Shown one piece after another: positions 34,001-47,879 of a stretch of DNA of 64,000 nucleotides. The notes beneath the pieces are model-generated. The model was given only the letters and a program-made list of their open reading frames with translations, had not been told where the DNA came from and did not search any database. Position 1 is the stretch's first letter. Each line of letters opens with the position of its first letter. The position numbers and the translations under genes were made by a program. Source of the DNA: Patiria pectinifera (taxonomy: Eukaryota > Echinodermata > Asteroidea > Valvatida > Asterinidae); the NCBI GenBank assembly GCA_029964075.1, contig CM057149.1, forward strand, positions 32,384,900-32,448,899, written 5' to 3'.

Positions 34001-34215
34001 ATCTGGAAATGAGCTTAATTATAAACGGAAATATCTCAAAAATTGACTTTCGCCAATGTATCTGTGCACACAATTTGACAAAAATGCGTCCCAGCAATGG
34101 CGGATTTGAAGAGCGCCACCTTGTGACAAAAATACAGCGCTGCCGAAAACGCGCGTAATGGAATGGTCTATCATCTTGCTAAGCATGGAATGCTTTACCT
34201 ATACAGATATTGCTT

Positions 34216-35045
34216 CATGAATACATTGTGTCCCAAAAATGTCCCTCTTTAGGGTGTACAGATTTCTCGTAATTTATGGGGTGAAAATTCCAATTCAAGA
34301 ATTAATGAGCCCAAACATCTTTCTTTCTTGTGTAAAGATTTTGTTGGATTCGGTTCAGTGGTTTTAAAAGAAAGGCAATTAATGTAAGACTCTATAGTTC
34401 ATTTTGCTATTTGCTCCATTCCAAGTTTCACAATATAGGGTGTCCCCAAAAAATGTCCCTGATCAGAATTTGAAAGAGATGAAATGTTATTTCTACTTTT
34501 TTACAAATTGTGAAGCATATTGATTGTACCTTTTTCTTTCAATTTCCATCGGATTCGCTTCATCGGTCTTACCAATAAAGGCTAGTACGTTACGCAGTAT
34601 TTTTTATCTACCATTCAAACTTTAATATTTAGCTTAAAATGGAAGGCCTTTGATTAAATTACCAAACTAAACGGGAGGAGTAATATTGTTAACATTTCTC
34701 ACTGTTGACTGCGGCTATTTGTTATGTACAATCTGTTACATACAATGTATACATCTTCTTTAATCATAACAAAGGAATGTCTCAAACACCTGTTACAACA
34801 GTTCAAAGTGATTCAGGACATTCAGGCAGGGGCGGGCCTCAGAAATCAGAAACATGTCTACGCTCTCAATGTAAACTTTGAATGTTTCAAAATGAACTTG
34901 TGTTACATTATAGCCTTTTTTTCAAAACCACTGACTCGAATCCAACAAAACTTCACGCAAGAAAGAAATTTGTTTGGCTCATCAATTCTATTTTTGAGTT
35001 TGACTTTTGTTCTTTATAAATTACGAGAATTCTGAACACCCTCCA
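34216..35045. mobile_element. Long-TIR MITE in copy B intron
   Basis: A left arm with AATGTCCCTCTTTAGGGTGTACAG, CTCGTAATTTAT and TTGGATTCGG is repeated inverted at about 34905-35045 (CCGAATCCAA-like, ATAAATTACGAG, CTGAACACCCTC). Copy C has a shorter relative at about 58110-58330. A second motif, AGGGTGTCCCCAAAAAATGTCCCT, lies inside at about 34437. Confidence 0.65.
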
Positions 35046-35435
35046 GACGGAACCTTTTTTGACACCTTTAAAGATAGTGCATGCCCCAATGTATTTGCAA
35101 TGACAGGCAAACAAGAATCATGGCATTTCGGGAGCTATCTGGAGCACGCGTGGAAATGTTTTACATACGGAAAAGCTTGAGTAACTGTTTCTCTTAACTT
35201 AACTTAGCTCTATGAAAGCGGACCCTAACCTTGAAGTTGAAATCATACTTTCATATTTATTTAGTAAAATTAAGAGTTATTTTAGCCTGCGACATAATAC
35301 AAATAATACCTCGTGCAAAGATGTTTCAAATCAGAGACATGTTATACAAGAATTTACAGCTGGCTTACGTTATACATCCACATGTTACGGTGGGACGGGG
35401 CACCCTGAGATTCAGTCATTAAACACTATACTTAC

Positions 35436-35645
35436 TCGGTTGTACGGTGAACCTATCGCTAATGAGTTGTGTGTCACCGTCATTATACTCAAGCAGCCAT
35501 CGGAGAGCCACGGCAGGCTTGGCATCCCGTACGATGCAGGTCAACCTTGGTTTCTTGATGTCGTTTGGCAACTCTGCCTCGCACGCAGTCTCAGAGATGC
35601 GTTGGGTGCATCGGGTCACGTCGGGAAACGGCTCTTTGGGAGATA
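35436..35645 (-). CDS. Copy B exon: Ig domain 2, first half
   Basis: A 210-nt phase-1 exon, acceptor TTGCGTAG and donor CCGA/GTAAGT. It has the same landmarks as the A and C exons: VSPKEPFPDV start, LTCIV cysteine, ALRWLLE tryptophan, FTVQPS end. The plus-strand frames over it (35212-35727) are shadows. Confidence 0.85.
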
Positions 35646-35899
35646 CTACGCAACATATCAACAAAAAATAACATCATTGAAAAAAATAGGATACTCGGCT
35701 TCAATGAGTTACCAGTATGTTTCTTAGACGACAACTACGGAAAATGTTAGAAACGTTACTCCATCCATCAACCATACATTACCCCTTCGTGGATCAAGCC
35801 CAAAAATTGTACGCGGTGGAACCACGTGAAGAATGTTATCACCACATGTGCTTATAGGTCAATAACCCTGGCATGCATGTACGTGCACGAGATATAGGT

Positions 35900-36430
35900 C
35901 ATCCACATGGCCAGTGATTGTTTACAACCTGTCTGAGCTCTGGGCAGCACGAGGGGTTGACACAAGGAGTTGGCCACCAAGATCTCCAATTACTGCACAA
36001 AGGCATTAGCTGCCATCTTGGCTTCTGTCTTTCAACACTCCTTACTCCGGAGTGGCTAGGGTCTTGCCAATGCGAGTCTGCAGGCTTGTGGTGTATAGTA
36101 TGACTCCATGGAAGCTTGGCCTAATTGACCCATTGAAAAAAAAATATGCCCATATTTGGAAAATGAGGAGAATTTTATCACCTCTCGGCTGCTGCGAGGC
36201 TACAAGGTAAAACTAATATCAACCAACAACTATAACGATGTCATAAAAAGCAGTCACATGGAAAACGTGAAATGGACCCACTTACGAATGTGACTGCGGG
36301 GAGGCACCCCAAACTATGGAACACCTCCTAAATGCCCCCTCCTACCAGAGCTCTGCAAACCAGAGGATCTCAAGGATTTCAACCCATGGGCCAGAGCCTT
36401 GGATATGCGGTGGCTAGGAAAAGTGTAGCG
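35900..36430 (+). pseudogene. LINE reverse-transcriptase 3' remnant
   Basis: The plus strand encodes, across frameshifts, a TPEWL..LANAS-like piece at about 36040 and then ECDCGEAPQTMEHLLN at about 36285. After another shift comes LCKPEDLKDFNPWARALDM, then RWLGKV and a stop (36428). The C.CG...QT..HLL.CP pattern near the C terminus is typical of non-LTR retrotransposon polyproteins. It lies in the V-to-Ig2 intron of copy B and is absent from copy C. Confidence 0.7.
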
Positions 36431-36787
36431 ACACGACAAAAACAGCATTAGGGTTCTTAAGAAATATCCTTTGTATATAATTCACAGAAAGATTTTCAGA
36501 CTTCCTGGTTTTTTAAAATGTTTTTGTGTGCAAAACTCTTATAGAAACTAAATAGGGGACAATGACAACTAATGGTTTGCAAGAGGCGTTAGATCAATAT
36601 GGAAAACATCCAAGCAAAGCTTTTTCAGAGAATTTGTCAAACGTTGGCTTATAAACCTGGCTGTATGCTAAAAAATATCGTCATTTCCTTTAAATGTTGT
36701 CGTCCTTCAGAGCATTGGTTTAAATCTGAGTTGGACAAAACACTGCTTTTCTCCAATGCATGATCTACTAATCACCAACCAACTCAC

Positions 36788-37207
36788 CTTTGACACGCAT
36801 AGTCACGTGCCCATCAACTAACACTCTTAACCTAGGTTTGAGCCGACAGTAGTAGGGCCCTTCATCTGAGTCGGTGACGTTCTCAATAACCAGAGAGAAG
36901 TTTCTGTTGATGTCATACACGCCCTGCTGGATGCCGTTTTGTGGAGCGACGTTCCCCAGGAAGTAGGAGATCAAGATGTTTTCATCTCGTACTCGGGGGA
37001 AGTACCAGTATATGACCTCGATCTGATCCAGTGGGATTCGTCCGGATGCAACGGGCGGGCAGGACAGGATGCCAGGGTTGCCTCGCTCCAGAAAACTGGT
37101 TCCATCCTCGTTACTTCTTGCGTGGATGCCAGTAGCCACCACAGAAACAACTATAATGGGGATAATGTACCATTGCATCTTATTAGAAACTATAAGTCAT
37201 CAAAATG
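36788..37207 (-). CDS. Copy B exon: signal peptide and V-type Ig domain
   Basis: The exon runs from acceptor TTCTCTAG to donor CAAAG/GTGAGT. An ATG at 37178 opens a canonical signal peptide, MQWYIIPIIVVSVVATGIHA, followed by RSNEDGT. V-set landmarks follow: the first cysteine in ILSCP, IYWYF tryptophan, and DSDEGPYYC, the D-x-G-x-Y-x-C motif, about 110 residues in. An N-linked site lies in ENVTDSD. It leaves in phase 1 into the Ig2 exon. Upstream of the ATG the frame from the leader exon meets TGA. Confidence 0.85.
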
Positions 37208-37776
37208 CTAGAGAATCATGATGGTGAAAAATCAACGGAACTGAAAACGGAATGTTTAAAGTAGAAGACTAATTGTTGCATATTACACTTAAATACGGTT
37301 GTTGTCTAGTACAATTCGTAAGGCGGTTTTGGCATGTTAATTCACCCCCATTGATAGCACATGGAAGATTAATTATATGGGGTCAGTCCCAAATTGGTCC
37401 ATGTTTGTGACACATTTTGATTCTTGTTTTGTTTCAGTATTTAACCACTTCATCATTGCAGAGTAGTTTACGGTTCAGACAAAATGAACTCCTCGTTTGG
37501 GTTCAAGTACTTTCTTCGCACATAAGTTTAAAGAATTGTTTTATCCTTGTTCGCACAAATTCTGATAATAATGAGAAAACAAACAAACAAACCTTTGTAC
37601 CAGCCAAATTTGCGGCAATCTAGCTTTCTGTTTTAGGTGAGTCCTAATGTCCATTGTTGAATCGATGCCCCCTCCCCCATTAGAGTTTAGGAGAAGGCAG
37701 AAAGTAAGCGGTTTTTTTAAAACTAATTGCAACCAGACCCAACGCCATTGTCTCGATTGGCGACCTTATGCGTTAA

Positions 37777-38210
37777 CCCTAAAGGGGCCGGGTTATTTTG
37801 ACCATCTCTCAGCCGGGGGGGGGGGGATTCCGCCTCCCCCCAAGATCCCGGCCATCGAGTGACGAAAAATTTTGAAACTCGGCACATGCATAGAGCAACT
37901 CTTCCCAAACATACCCAAGAAATTTCATGACTATAGGTCAAAGGGTTTTGGAATTATGGCTAATTAATTATTCATATGTACGAAAGGCAATTCTGCTCTG
38001 TGTACACGACGTATATGCGAAACTTCAGTTTCAAATTTTTCGCTACCGGGCAACCCGTGGTCCGATTTATATGTTTTTGGTATCAAAAGATGCGCAAAGC
38101 TCGAGGCTAAAAAGTCATAACAGCTCGGGGCGCGAAATTTGTTTTTTAGAGGCTATCACGGAAAATGTTGAGGGGGGGGGGGGCGATTCCGCCCCCCGGC
38201 CCCTTTAGGG
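37777..38210. mobile_element. piggyBac-type MITE, 434 bp
   Basis: TTAA on both sides (37773-37776, 38211-38214). Ends CCCTAAAGGGGCCGGG and CCGGCCCCTTTAGGG are perfect inverted repeats starting CCCT, as in piggyBac-type elements. It has poly-G tracts near both ends. Copy C has no insertion at the corresponding place (near 61040). Confidence 0.85.
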
Positions 38211-38567
38211 TTAAGGTTAAAGGGAAAAATATATTTATTTGTTTTCTTTGATAGGCATCGTAGGTAAATCTTTTGTGCGTTTATTGTAACAAAATAATTA
38301 GAATAAAAGGAACAACATCTGAGATACATACCACACTGTTTTCATTCAAAGTATGGTTCGTCTCACTTCAACTACTGACGATACGCTCCTCTCCACAACA
38401 TTAACAATGTTCATAGCGTTGAACAAAAGATTTGACAAACAGACCACTCACGGGTGAACCGATTCGTTTCGAAAATTGATAAAAGTTGAAATTTCAAGTG
38501 CAAAACGTAACTGGCGCATGCGCACATTCTTATGGACTGACAGAACTGCGAAATGGATGTTATTTAC

Positions 38568-38618
38568 CTAGAAGCAGGTCTGCTACGTGCGCTTGGATCA
38601 TGTTGAAAAGCATCACCG
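38568..38618 (-). CDS. Copy B leader exon (probable uORF)
   Basis: On the minus strand, TTTCCAG/CGGTG then ATG and 15 codons (MLFNMIQAHVADLLL) and a donor CTAG/GTAAAT. Spliced to the V exon in phase 1, it runs into a TGA after two codons, so in copy B this is 5' UTR with a short upstream ORF and the protein must start at 37178. Copy C differs. Confidence 0.55.
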
Positions 38619-38699
38619 CTGGAAAGGAATAAAACAAATATTAAAGGGGCACTAGGTCCTTAAATCCCCAAACATTTCATGTTTTGAATTCTTTACTTA

Positions 38700-40645
38700 T
38701 CCTATTTCAAACATCCGGTTGATGTCTAACCGTTCCCGAAAAAAAAGAAAACAAATCGGTTGTTTACATTGGACACGACGGAGTACGAATATGCTTTTCC
38801 TTTCGTTTTTAGCCAATGCACGATAAACATTGCACTCGTAATGTGAGTCGATACAGCACCTTATCTTGACCCAAGACGTCAGTGATCACAGCCATGTGGT
38901 TGCGAAGGGCGATTTCTAAGGGTTACGTTACACTTCAATTTGAATGAAACTTCATGTTCACATACATGTTCACCCATCTTGCGGGCAAAATCTTTGAAAA
39001 TTAATTTCTCCCGTTTGGAAGACCGCATCTTCATGCAACTTTCAGGGTTTATTTCCTTGATAATGATCCAATTATGTGCTTAAAAAACGTTGTAATATGT
39101 TCATTGCTTTTCTTTGAAATTGGAAAAATAGGCCTGGCTACGTGTATTTTTGAAAGTCGAAACACTGGTGTTAGCAATGTCTGTCAATCTTTTCAAGCCT
39201 CACAAATATTTATAAGGTGTGTCGTAAAAATGTTCATACAAGCCTCCTTCACGAGTTATTAATTGATAAATATCACCCTTTTTGCCGGTTTCCATTGGTC
39301 GATACCGAGACCTATGCCAAGTCACGCCAGGTGATGTTAATGAATATGCTAATGCACCCGTCGTTATTGTGCTGCAAGGCCGAAATTGTTCAACCGTAAC
39401 GCTAACGACGTTTAGAAAACCATGCAAGTGGGATGGGTCGGAACAAATCCTCGTCGAAATAGTCCTTAGAGATAGTTCGAGCTGTAACACAAGCGTTCGC
39501 TACAAGAGATTGAGCTGAAATTCGGACTACACTTAGATGATATTAGTGTTCAACTACTGTGAAATAACAACTTTCGTAAATTCCTAGATATTAATATAAA
39601 TACATATAAAGGGGATTTTTAAACGATTTCTTCCGGACTTGACGGTCTGCTCTACCAGTAATCAGTATAGAGGTTTCGGCATCGATGAGGGAGATTTTTT
39701 CACTGACATGAAATTTAAAATGTCATCTTCCGTTAATTTCATTTCAATCACATTGAGCATATTTCTGAGAAACACATTGTACAAAAGATCATTTTTTTTC
39801 TTTTTTTCTTTTCACGAATTTCACTGCTCTGTTACAGCGTCTTAGTACGTAATCGGATTAGCTTTGCATGACAACCAGCCACGCTTCGCCCTATTGAACA
39901 TATGGCTGATCAAGAGCGCTAGAAGGCTAGCCTTAGTAGCAATGTTCTGTAGCGCCCTTACATGGTTGAATTTCTACGTCTTGGTCCAAGGCGACAGTGA
40001 TCAAGAGCGACAGTGGCAGGTATCAGACTAGTACGTAATCGGCCGGGTTGCGACATGCATATCTAATGACTGGACAATTACGTTCTCTCACCGAAATTCA
40101 TATATGCAAGCAGCGCAATACATATGCAGTGCATTTTTGCGATGAGATCCAATGGCGCACCGCTATTCAAATGAGGACTCATTCATCATGGGGAGTTCTT
40201 CTCAATACGTCAGGGACACGTTTGCATATCTGGCGACGTTTTAACGACCAATACAATCAGCTTGGAAATAAAATGTATCCTTGTGATATACTTGATTTAT
40301 TTGAGTCATGTAATATTTACAATAAATTGTGTAATGTTACACAACACAAAGTACAAACCCTCGGAGTAACGAATGATCTTCCGTGGCGGTCTAGAATACG
40401 CTCTAGAATCTTAACCAATCGCAGTGCTCGCATAAAATTAACTAGCAATTCAAAATACTCCCATATGTTGTGTACAAAATTGAAAACGTATTCGCCAAGT
40501 CGGTAATTGAACATCAATAGTCAGCATCATTTGGTCTTCGAACCAGACTACGCGCATTGCAGCGATATTTCGGGAGCGTGGAGCCAGTAACCGGTACCGT
40601 ACGTAAAACAATAACCGACTTGGCACCAAGTCTATAGTTTAAGTG
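38700..40645. repeat. Tandem duplication, unit 1
   Basis: From the ACCGTTCCCGA-like start at about 38730 to GGCACCAAGTCTA at about 40630. It matches 40646-42690 along its length, with many substitutions. Landmarks in both: ATTGGTCGATACCGAGACC, TTAGCTTTGCATGACAACC, GGGGAGTTCTTCTCAATACGTCAGGGACA. It contains no recognisable protein; the 152-residue frame at 40048-40506 is not supported by unit 2, where the frame is broken. Confidence 0.85.
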
Positions 40646-42690
<2,045 letters not shown>

Positions 42691-44100
42691 GTCGCGCTTC
42701 TGGGAATATGTGAAACGTGCACAGCTGCCAGCATAAAAAAATGGTGGGCTTCGTACATATCGTATATTTCTATGTGACTCCTGTTAGGTCGGAGTAGGCA
42801 AGGGATAATACAAACACAGATAATTATCTTTCAGTTTGTTTGTTTTTTCTAGAAAAATTGTTTGCTTTGTAATAAATACTCAGTCTGGTACCCTAGTCTT
42901 GTGCGGATGTTTAAATCGTGTAGGAGGAAATTGGAACAAGACTTACATGTATAGTTATTGATCAAGCCTCGAATCCAACAACAGCAGGAACGGTATATGT
43001 ATTGGGAATACATGTATGAATCATCTCTGCCATAGGGCATGTACATAATTAGTATTCTGAGGAAAAAACAACAAAAATGTCTACTTTGTCCCATTGAAAA
43101 CGTGCTGTAGACTCCGTATATTATTTCTGTATTAAATGTCAGTTCAGTCGCGGTGTATGTAAATGTATTGTGTTTGCATGGATGGAGGAGAGGGAAATGA
43201 TCCCTGAATCTAGATAAACAAAATGACTTATATCCAGAAACTTTAATCCCCTCAAAAGAGACAAATGAAGAGAAAAATCCTGTCAAGACAGACAGATAAA
43301 TTTTCCGAGGTGCATGGTTTGACAATACTTCCAGTGAAAGTTATGGTAGATATTGACTACAGGCCTCAGTACTCTGCACTAATCATATTTTGTCAAAATA
43401 AAACAAACCTCGCAGTGGCAAAGCAATAAGGGCGATACATGCATGTGGTATCAATTCAATACATTGTTGCGTGTTTGGAAGGTTACATTTTATTAATAAA
43501 ATCAATGACGAAGTAAGAGGCAATGACACAAAGGATGCGTCAATAATTAAACAATAACCGCGTCTAAATTCGGGCAGCGTCCGCCATCTCGAATTAAAGA
43601 AAATTTACATGTGGAGTCAGATAACTACACGATATTTCAAATCTATGTGTAATGACGAACTGAACTAGTGAATTTCTTCAACAACATTAGGATCAATTCT
43701 GAAGAGATTTCTTAAATACATGAATAATTGCAAGTCAATCAGTATCATATTTTTATATGATGTATAATGGTCATATGTTTCCAACATGTTGGAAACATAT
43801 GTTGCAATATCAACAAAATTATGACCAAAACGCAATTTAAATGAAACCAAAGGATGGTACATGTTAATTGTGAATTAATTTAAGATATAATTATGGGAAA
43901 GAATAAGATAAAATATAAAAAAAAAATTAATTACCTGTCGATGAACGATGACAGTGTTTTACTGGTTACTGGCTCACAAAACCAAGAGGGCGCCCGCCAA
44001 AGAGGGGGATTCGCCTTGCAAACTTCACAAGAACAAAAAAATTTAACAATTAACAATTAATTCAGCTCTACATTTTCCCCTTCCCGGGGACAAATGCGTA
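42691..44100. other. No gene seen; perfect palindrome
   Basis: No convincing gene. Bases 43772-43801 form a perfect 30-bp palindrome, CATATGTTTCCAACA and its complement. The 158-residue minus-strand frame at 42849-43325 has no recognisable domain. Confidence 0.5.
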
Positions 44101-44386
44101 CCGCATTGTCTGACGTGTTAAGACATTTTATCATTTGAATAAATGATCAAATGCTTTATTATCAGAATTACTCAGTTGGTGTTTTTTACTTACGCATGTG
44201 TGACAAAATGCTTAGGAAATTGCCACAGAAGCACACTTGTATATCACACATCAAATTAATTAACTGCTGTGTACATGCCATTCACAATAAGAAATCAGCT
44301 GTGTTACATACATGTACGATTTACTAATTATCTTTGCTATCGAAGTCCCACAGTAGAATTCCACTATTTGGAAACACACTGTGCAG

Positions 44387-44572
44387 GCATGCATGCATGC
44401 ATGCATGCATGCATATATCTGTGTAAAGATTTACTGCACAAAATGCTATTGCAAACCTTGTGGCAACACAGGATAGTGAGCTCATCTTGAGCAGCCAATC
44501 AGCTGCTGAGTTGGCAAACTTTTTCATGAATATGCATTTCTACTTGTAGGCTGGGTGTGTGTGTGTGTGTGT
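44387..44572. repeat. (ATGC)n and (GT)n microsatellites
   Basis: A GCAT tetranucleotide run at about 44388-44413 and a GT run at about 44553-44572. Confidence 0.85.
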
Positions 44573-45535
44573 TAAGCTTTGAGTGAAGTTTCACTTATAA
44601 AAGGACATTGCACTTTGTGACACAGAAAACCATTGTATCTTTAGCTGTGTGTTTTTGCCTCACTGAAAGATCAATAAATTTGTAGCAATTCTGTAAAGGA
44701 CAGAGTGTGAGGATGGGTAAATATGTTGACTTGCACAAATGACATTACAAATGGGATGGAAAATAAAAGATTCTGCACAGTATCAGCTTCTCAAGTGGAA
44801 AACTTTTCTCATGTATGTAAAGTACTTTTTAACAGCTTTCTTTCCATGCATGTATGTTCAGATTTGGTTTTGGATTTCCTTCTTAAAATGCCATTTTACT
44901 TTTTGTGAAAAACACAGGATTGTAAACAGGATCCTGTGTTAATTTATGCATACTGTGTCAGCCAATCAAAACAGAAGGATTAGACCAATGAGAACTCATG
45001 TTACATCAAACTTTCAGCCAATGGGGCAGCTTCTTATATTACTGGTTGACTTTGGTGGGAAAAGAAAGTGCAACTTTAGGCTCACTTTGTCACAGCCCAT
45101 TGTGTGATGCACAATGAGTATAATTTTCTTTCAAATTGCCCACCTCCTCCCCATCACCTCAATTCGTAGGCTACTCGGGTGGGACAAAAATCTTTTTTTA
45201 GCTTTTCTGCTGTTGCAGTAGGAATAAACGTCTTATGCCTTTCTTGGATGTGTACCAAGAGGTGATTATTCCTCCCGTTGGTTCAGTCGGGGGAAGATTT
45301 TCTGGCGGGAATTAGACAGACACAGGTAAAACATTTTCATTGCCCTATTATAACGGCCAATAATTTTATTACATTCACTATTAATTGCCCTATCATACAA
45401 TGTAAATATACTATGACAGTTTACATTTGTTGTGACAGGCACTGTAATGGCTCCCTGGAGGTTCACTAGGGGCCATTCCTCCCGTAGCTCCTTGCGTTAA
45501 GCGGGGGAACATCCTGTGCCTGAATTGTTTATTAA
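44573..45535. other. Unassigned, promoter-like spots
   Basis: A TATA-like CTTATAAAAGG at about 44594 and AATAAA at about 44673 lie 80 bp apart on the plus strand, which would suit an LTR, but I cannot find paired repeats to prove one. No gene is visible. Confidence 0.25.
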
Positions 45536-45584
45536 TAGTTCAATTTTTGGTATTTGTATTCGAGATTTTCTTCCATTATGTAAC

Positions 45585-45860
45585 TAGGTCTGGTGTGCCC
45601 TCTTTATTAGGGTCTGGTGTGACTTATATATGGTGGGCCTGGTGTGCCCTATTCATGGCTGGGTCTGGTGCCCTATGTACCATGGTCTGGTTTAATTTCC
45701 CGAATTTGAGGATATTGTGTCACCTAGGTATGGTGTGACCTATATATGATAGGCCTGGTGTGCCATAATTTCAGGATTTTGTGTGACCTATATTTGGTGG
45801 GCCTGGTGTGCCCTTTTCATGGCTGGGTCTGGTCAACCCAGGGGATCTGGTGTATCCCAC
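45585..45860. repeat. TCTGGTGTG imperfect tandem repeat
   Basis: Repeated words (T/C)CTGGTGTG followed by CCCT or ACCTATAT, then GGTGGG or GGCTGGG, at irregular spacings of about 20-40 bp. Confidence 0.65.
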
Positions 45861-46139
45861 TATATTGTATTTCTTTGCCAGTTTGCCCATGGTATCTGGC
45901 AATGTTGTGTTGAATAAATAGCTGTTGCAAATTACATACAAACAAAAATGATTGTGTGTTGTGTGTTTTATATCAGTCTGAGAATAAATAATAAATAAAA
46001 CTTTGACAAAGTCAAGCTTCTAAACAAACTTAATTTGAAACGAATCAGCAGAGTGGTGCAGCCACAGGCGTCCTACTCAAAGTATATGTTCTTCTTAGAT
46101 GTTATCTTGCCACCGGATAATCCACGTCATAGGGGTCGA

Positions 46140-47760
46140 ACACCCTTCGTCTCTTCACTAACCTTCCCAGTGCATCCTCCGGTTTGCCTATAGTCGAACT
46201 GGAAGCCGTAGGTACGATCATGCTTCTGATGGGTTTTTCCTTCTGTGACGAAGCCTACTGTTTGGTTTCTTTCAGAGAGAGGCGTTTTTCTATGTACGGT
46301 CCATACAGACCTAACAATCTTGGGCGTTGTTCCTCCGTCATGTGCCTCGCCGCTACTGACTTGGCTCCAAAATTGCTCGTCGCATTCAAAGCACCTGGAA
46401 CTTCTGGCGGTCAGGTGTGAACGATTGGCGGGAAGAATCCCTGTGTTGACGGCTGTGACTCCTTGGCATTTGAGAAGACAAGAGGGAACAAAGCATTAGA
46501 TTTGATTTTGTTTTGATCAGAGTTGCTTTATCGGGATGTTATTGGTCCATGCTCCATAACGATGAGGAGGTCGACGTCCGGCTGTTCCCTTCCTGGCCGT
46601 ATGTCTCTGAAGCTTTAGATGTATGTAGCACCTCGTGGATCCCACTATAACTGTATTGACGTCTTCTACACATTTCTATCAGGTGTACCACATATTAAAG
46701 TGATGTGTTGGGGTAAATTCTTCTATGCATCTGTGGACCAAGTCTACCGGGAGATCTGCTTCCCTGCCAACAGTGACGTAGTTGGGGTACACTGATGCTT
46801 GGCATGCCATCATAACTAGTGGTAAATGTAGGTCCAAGTCCAACTGATTTTCAGGAACATTTACAGATTGAGTCAAAAAAGGAAAACCCAAATGGTGCCC
46901 TCTATTTTTTAACAAAGTTCTACTTGTAGCACTTATCCAAATTTAGGATATGAAAACCCAATTAATAAGCCTATGAAAGTGAAAGAATCATTCGAATCGC
47001 TCATGTACTTGTCCATTTATGGAATTTTGAACACAAACACCGTCTTTTAATCTTGTCTACGGATCAATAAAGGTAGGAGATATTTCAGCAAAGCAGAAAC
47101 TATTCACATACCAAAAACGCATCAGAACACTCTAAAAACCATGATAACTGACACTTATCATAACATTTCTTTAACAACCTGCTGCTTCCAATGTTAAAAT
47201 ATCCTGCTTTACAATGTCAAGAGTTTAAGAAGCCTTGCCTTGCCTTCTACCATTTTCAGTACATGACGTGGTTTCAGTTTTTTAATGAAATATTACGTAC
47301 CTTAAATGTGATCCGTGGACAAGGTTAAAAAAAAAACCCAGTGTTTGTGTTCAAAATTCCATAACTGGAAAAGTACATGAGCGATAATGATTTCACTCAG
47401 CCTGTATTTATAAACTTTCCTTCATTTCAGCGTGTGATTGAAGCGCTCGATTTGGCCATCGATTTTAGGGTGGAGGGTCCTTATCAATGTCGATGATTTC
47501 AAACTTTGCTTAAAACGGGATGGTCTCGAATCCTCGACCTTTGGCGAAGTGCAAATGTCGTGGTACACGAAGGAGAGAAACAATCTCGGTTTCTTCTGGT
47601 CTCTGTAATGAGACATTGTCCAGTGAATCAATATGGACCCTCTTCATTGGAACCACAGAGATATATTGTCCGATTGGCGCTCCACTCCTGTTGGGAGGAG
47701 GTTTGCGTTTGGCATATTAAATGCATTGCATGTCTACACCACATAACCACTGACTCATTG
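46140..47760 (-). pseudogene. Ty3/Gypsy integrase region remnant
   Basis: On the minus strand: an RVHIDSL-like core start at about 47640, then TLHPKIDGQIERFNHTLK at about 47480-47425, the H.P..DGQ.ERFN.TL motif just before the last catalytic residue region. After an inserted MITE come ENQLDLDLHLPLVMMA and YVTVGREADLPVDLV, matching the integrase C-terminal G(R/Q).xxLPxDLV pattern. Stops and frame changes are frequent. The 46140-46600 stretch is a continuing but unreadable part. No flanking LTRs could be proven. Confidence 0.7.
46966..47408. mobile_element. MITE inserted in the Gypsy remnant
   Basis: Terminal inverted repeats of about 75 bp: GAAAGTGAAAGAATCATT, CGCTCATGTACTT and ATGGAATTTTGAACACAAACAC at the left match the reverse complement of the right end. 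It splits the integrase reading between TLK and the ENQLDLDL block. Confidence 0.75.
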
Positions 47761-47879
47761 AAGTTCTACCTTGACTCCACCTTGGCATTCATCTTATGCC
47801 GAAGTTACTAGCCGTGAAGTCGTCATTTAGTTACTTGGAACCTCCTAACGAATGGACCTGGGGACTTCTAAGGGCCACA

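Larger units (their letters stand above)
29926..34171. mobile_element. 4.2-kb TIR transposon relic (THAP and SWIM genes)
   Basis: The ends are inverted repeats over about 90 bp: AGACCATTCCA, then GCGCG, then GGCGC.CTCTT, then CCGCCATT.CT.GGACGCATTTT appear in order from the left end and in reverse complement from 34171. The flanks are consistent with a TA duplication but I cannot fix it. Inside, a plus-strand SWIM-type gene fragment and minus-strand exons with a THAP-type domain converge at about 31610. Copy C lacks the whole block at the homologous site near 58060. Confidence 0.7.
27340..38618 (-). pseudogene. Ig receptor copy B, damaged gene
   Basis: Exons on the minus strand are leader 38568-38618, V domain 36788-37207, Ig2 first half 35436-35645, Ig2 second half 28919-29086 and membrane exon 27644-27858. 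The Ig exons are open and in phase. The membrane exon carries an in-frame TGA at 27725-27727, just before the hydrophobic segment. Past it, the tail-exon acceptor CAG has become CGG (about 27346) and a deletion fuses the mini-tail exon to the last exon. The product would be a secreted two-Ig protein, or the copy is a pseudogene. About 5 kb of nested transposons sit in the intron between the two Ig2 half-exons. Confidence 0.7.

Noticed and set aside
35212..35727. 171-residue plus-strand frame
   Set aside because: It is antisense to the Ig2 exon of copy B; the same shadow occurs opposite the exon of copy C at 58717-58983.
40048..40506. 152-residue frame in tandem unit 1
   Set aside because: The homologous stretch in unit 2 is frame-broken and no domain is recognisable.
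44573..44700. LTR of the Gypsy remnant
   Set aside because: TATA-like and AATAAA motifs are present, but on the plus strand while the integrase is on the minus strand, and no paired repeat was found.
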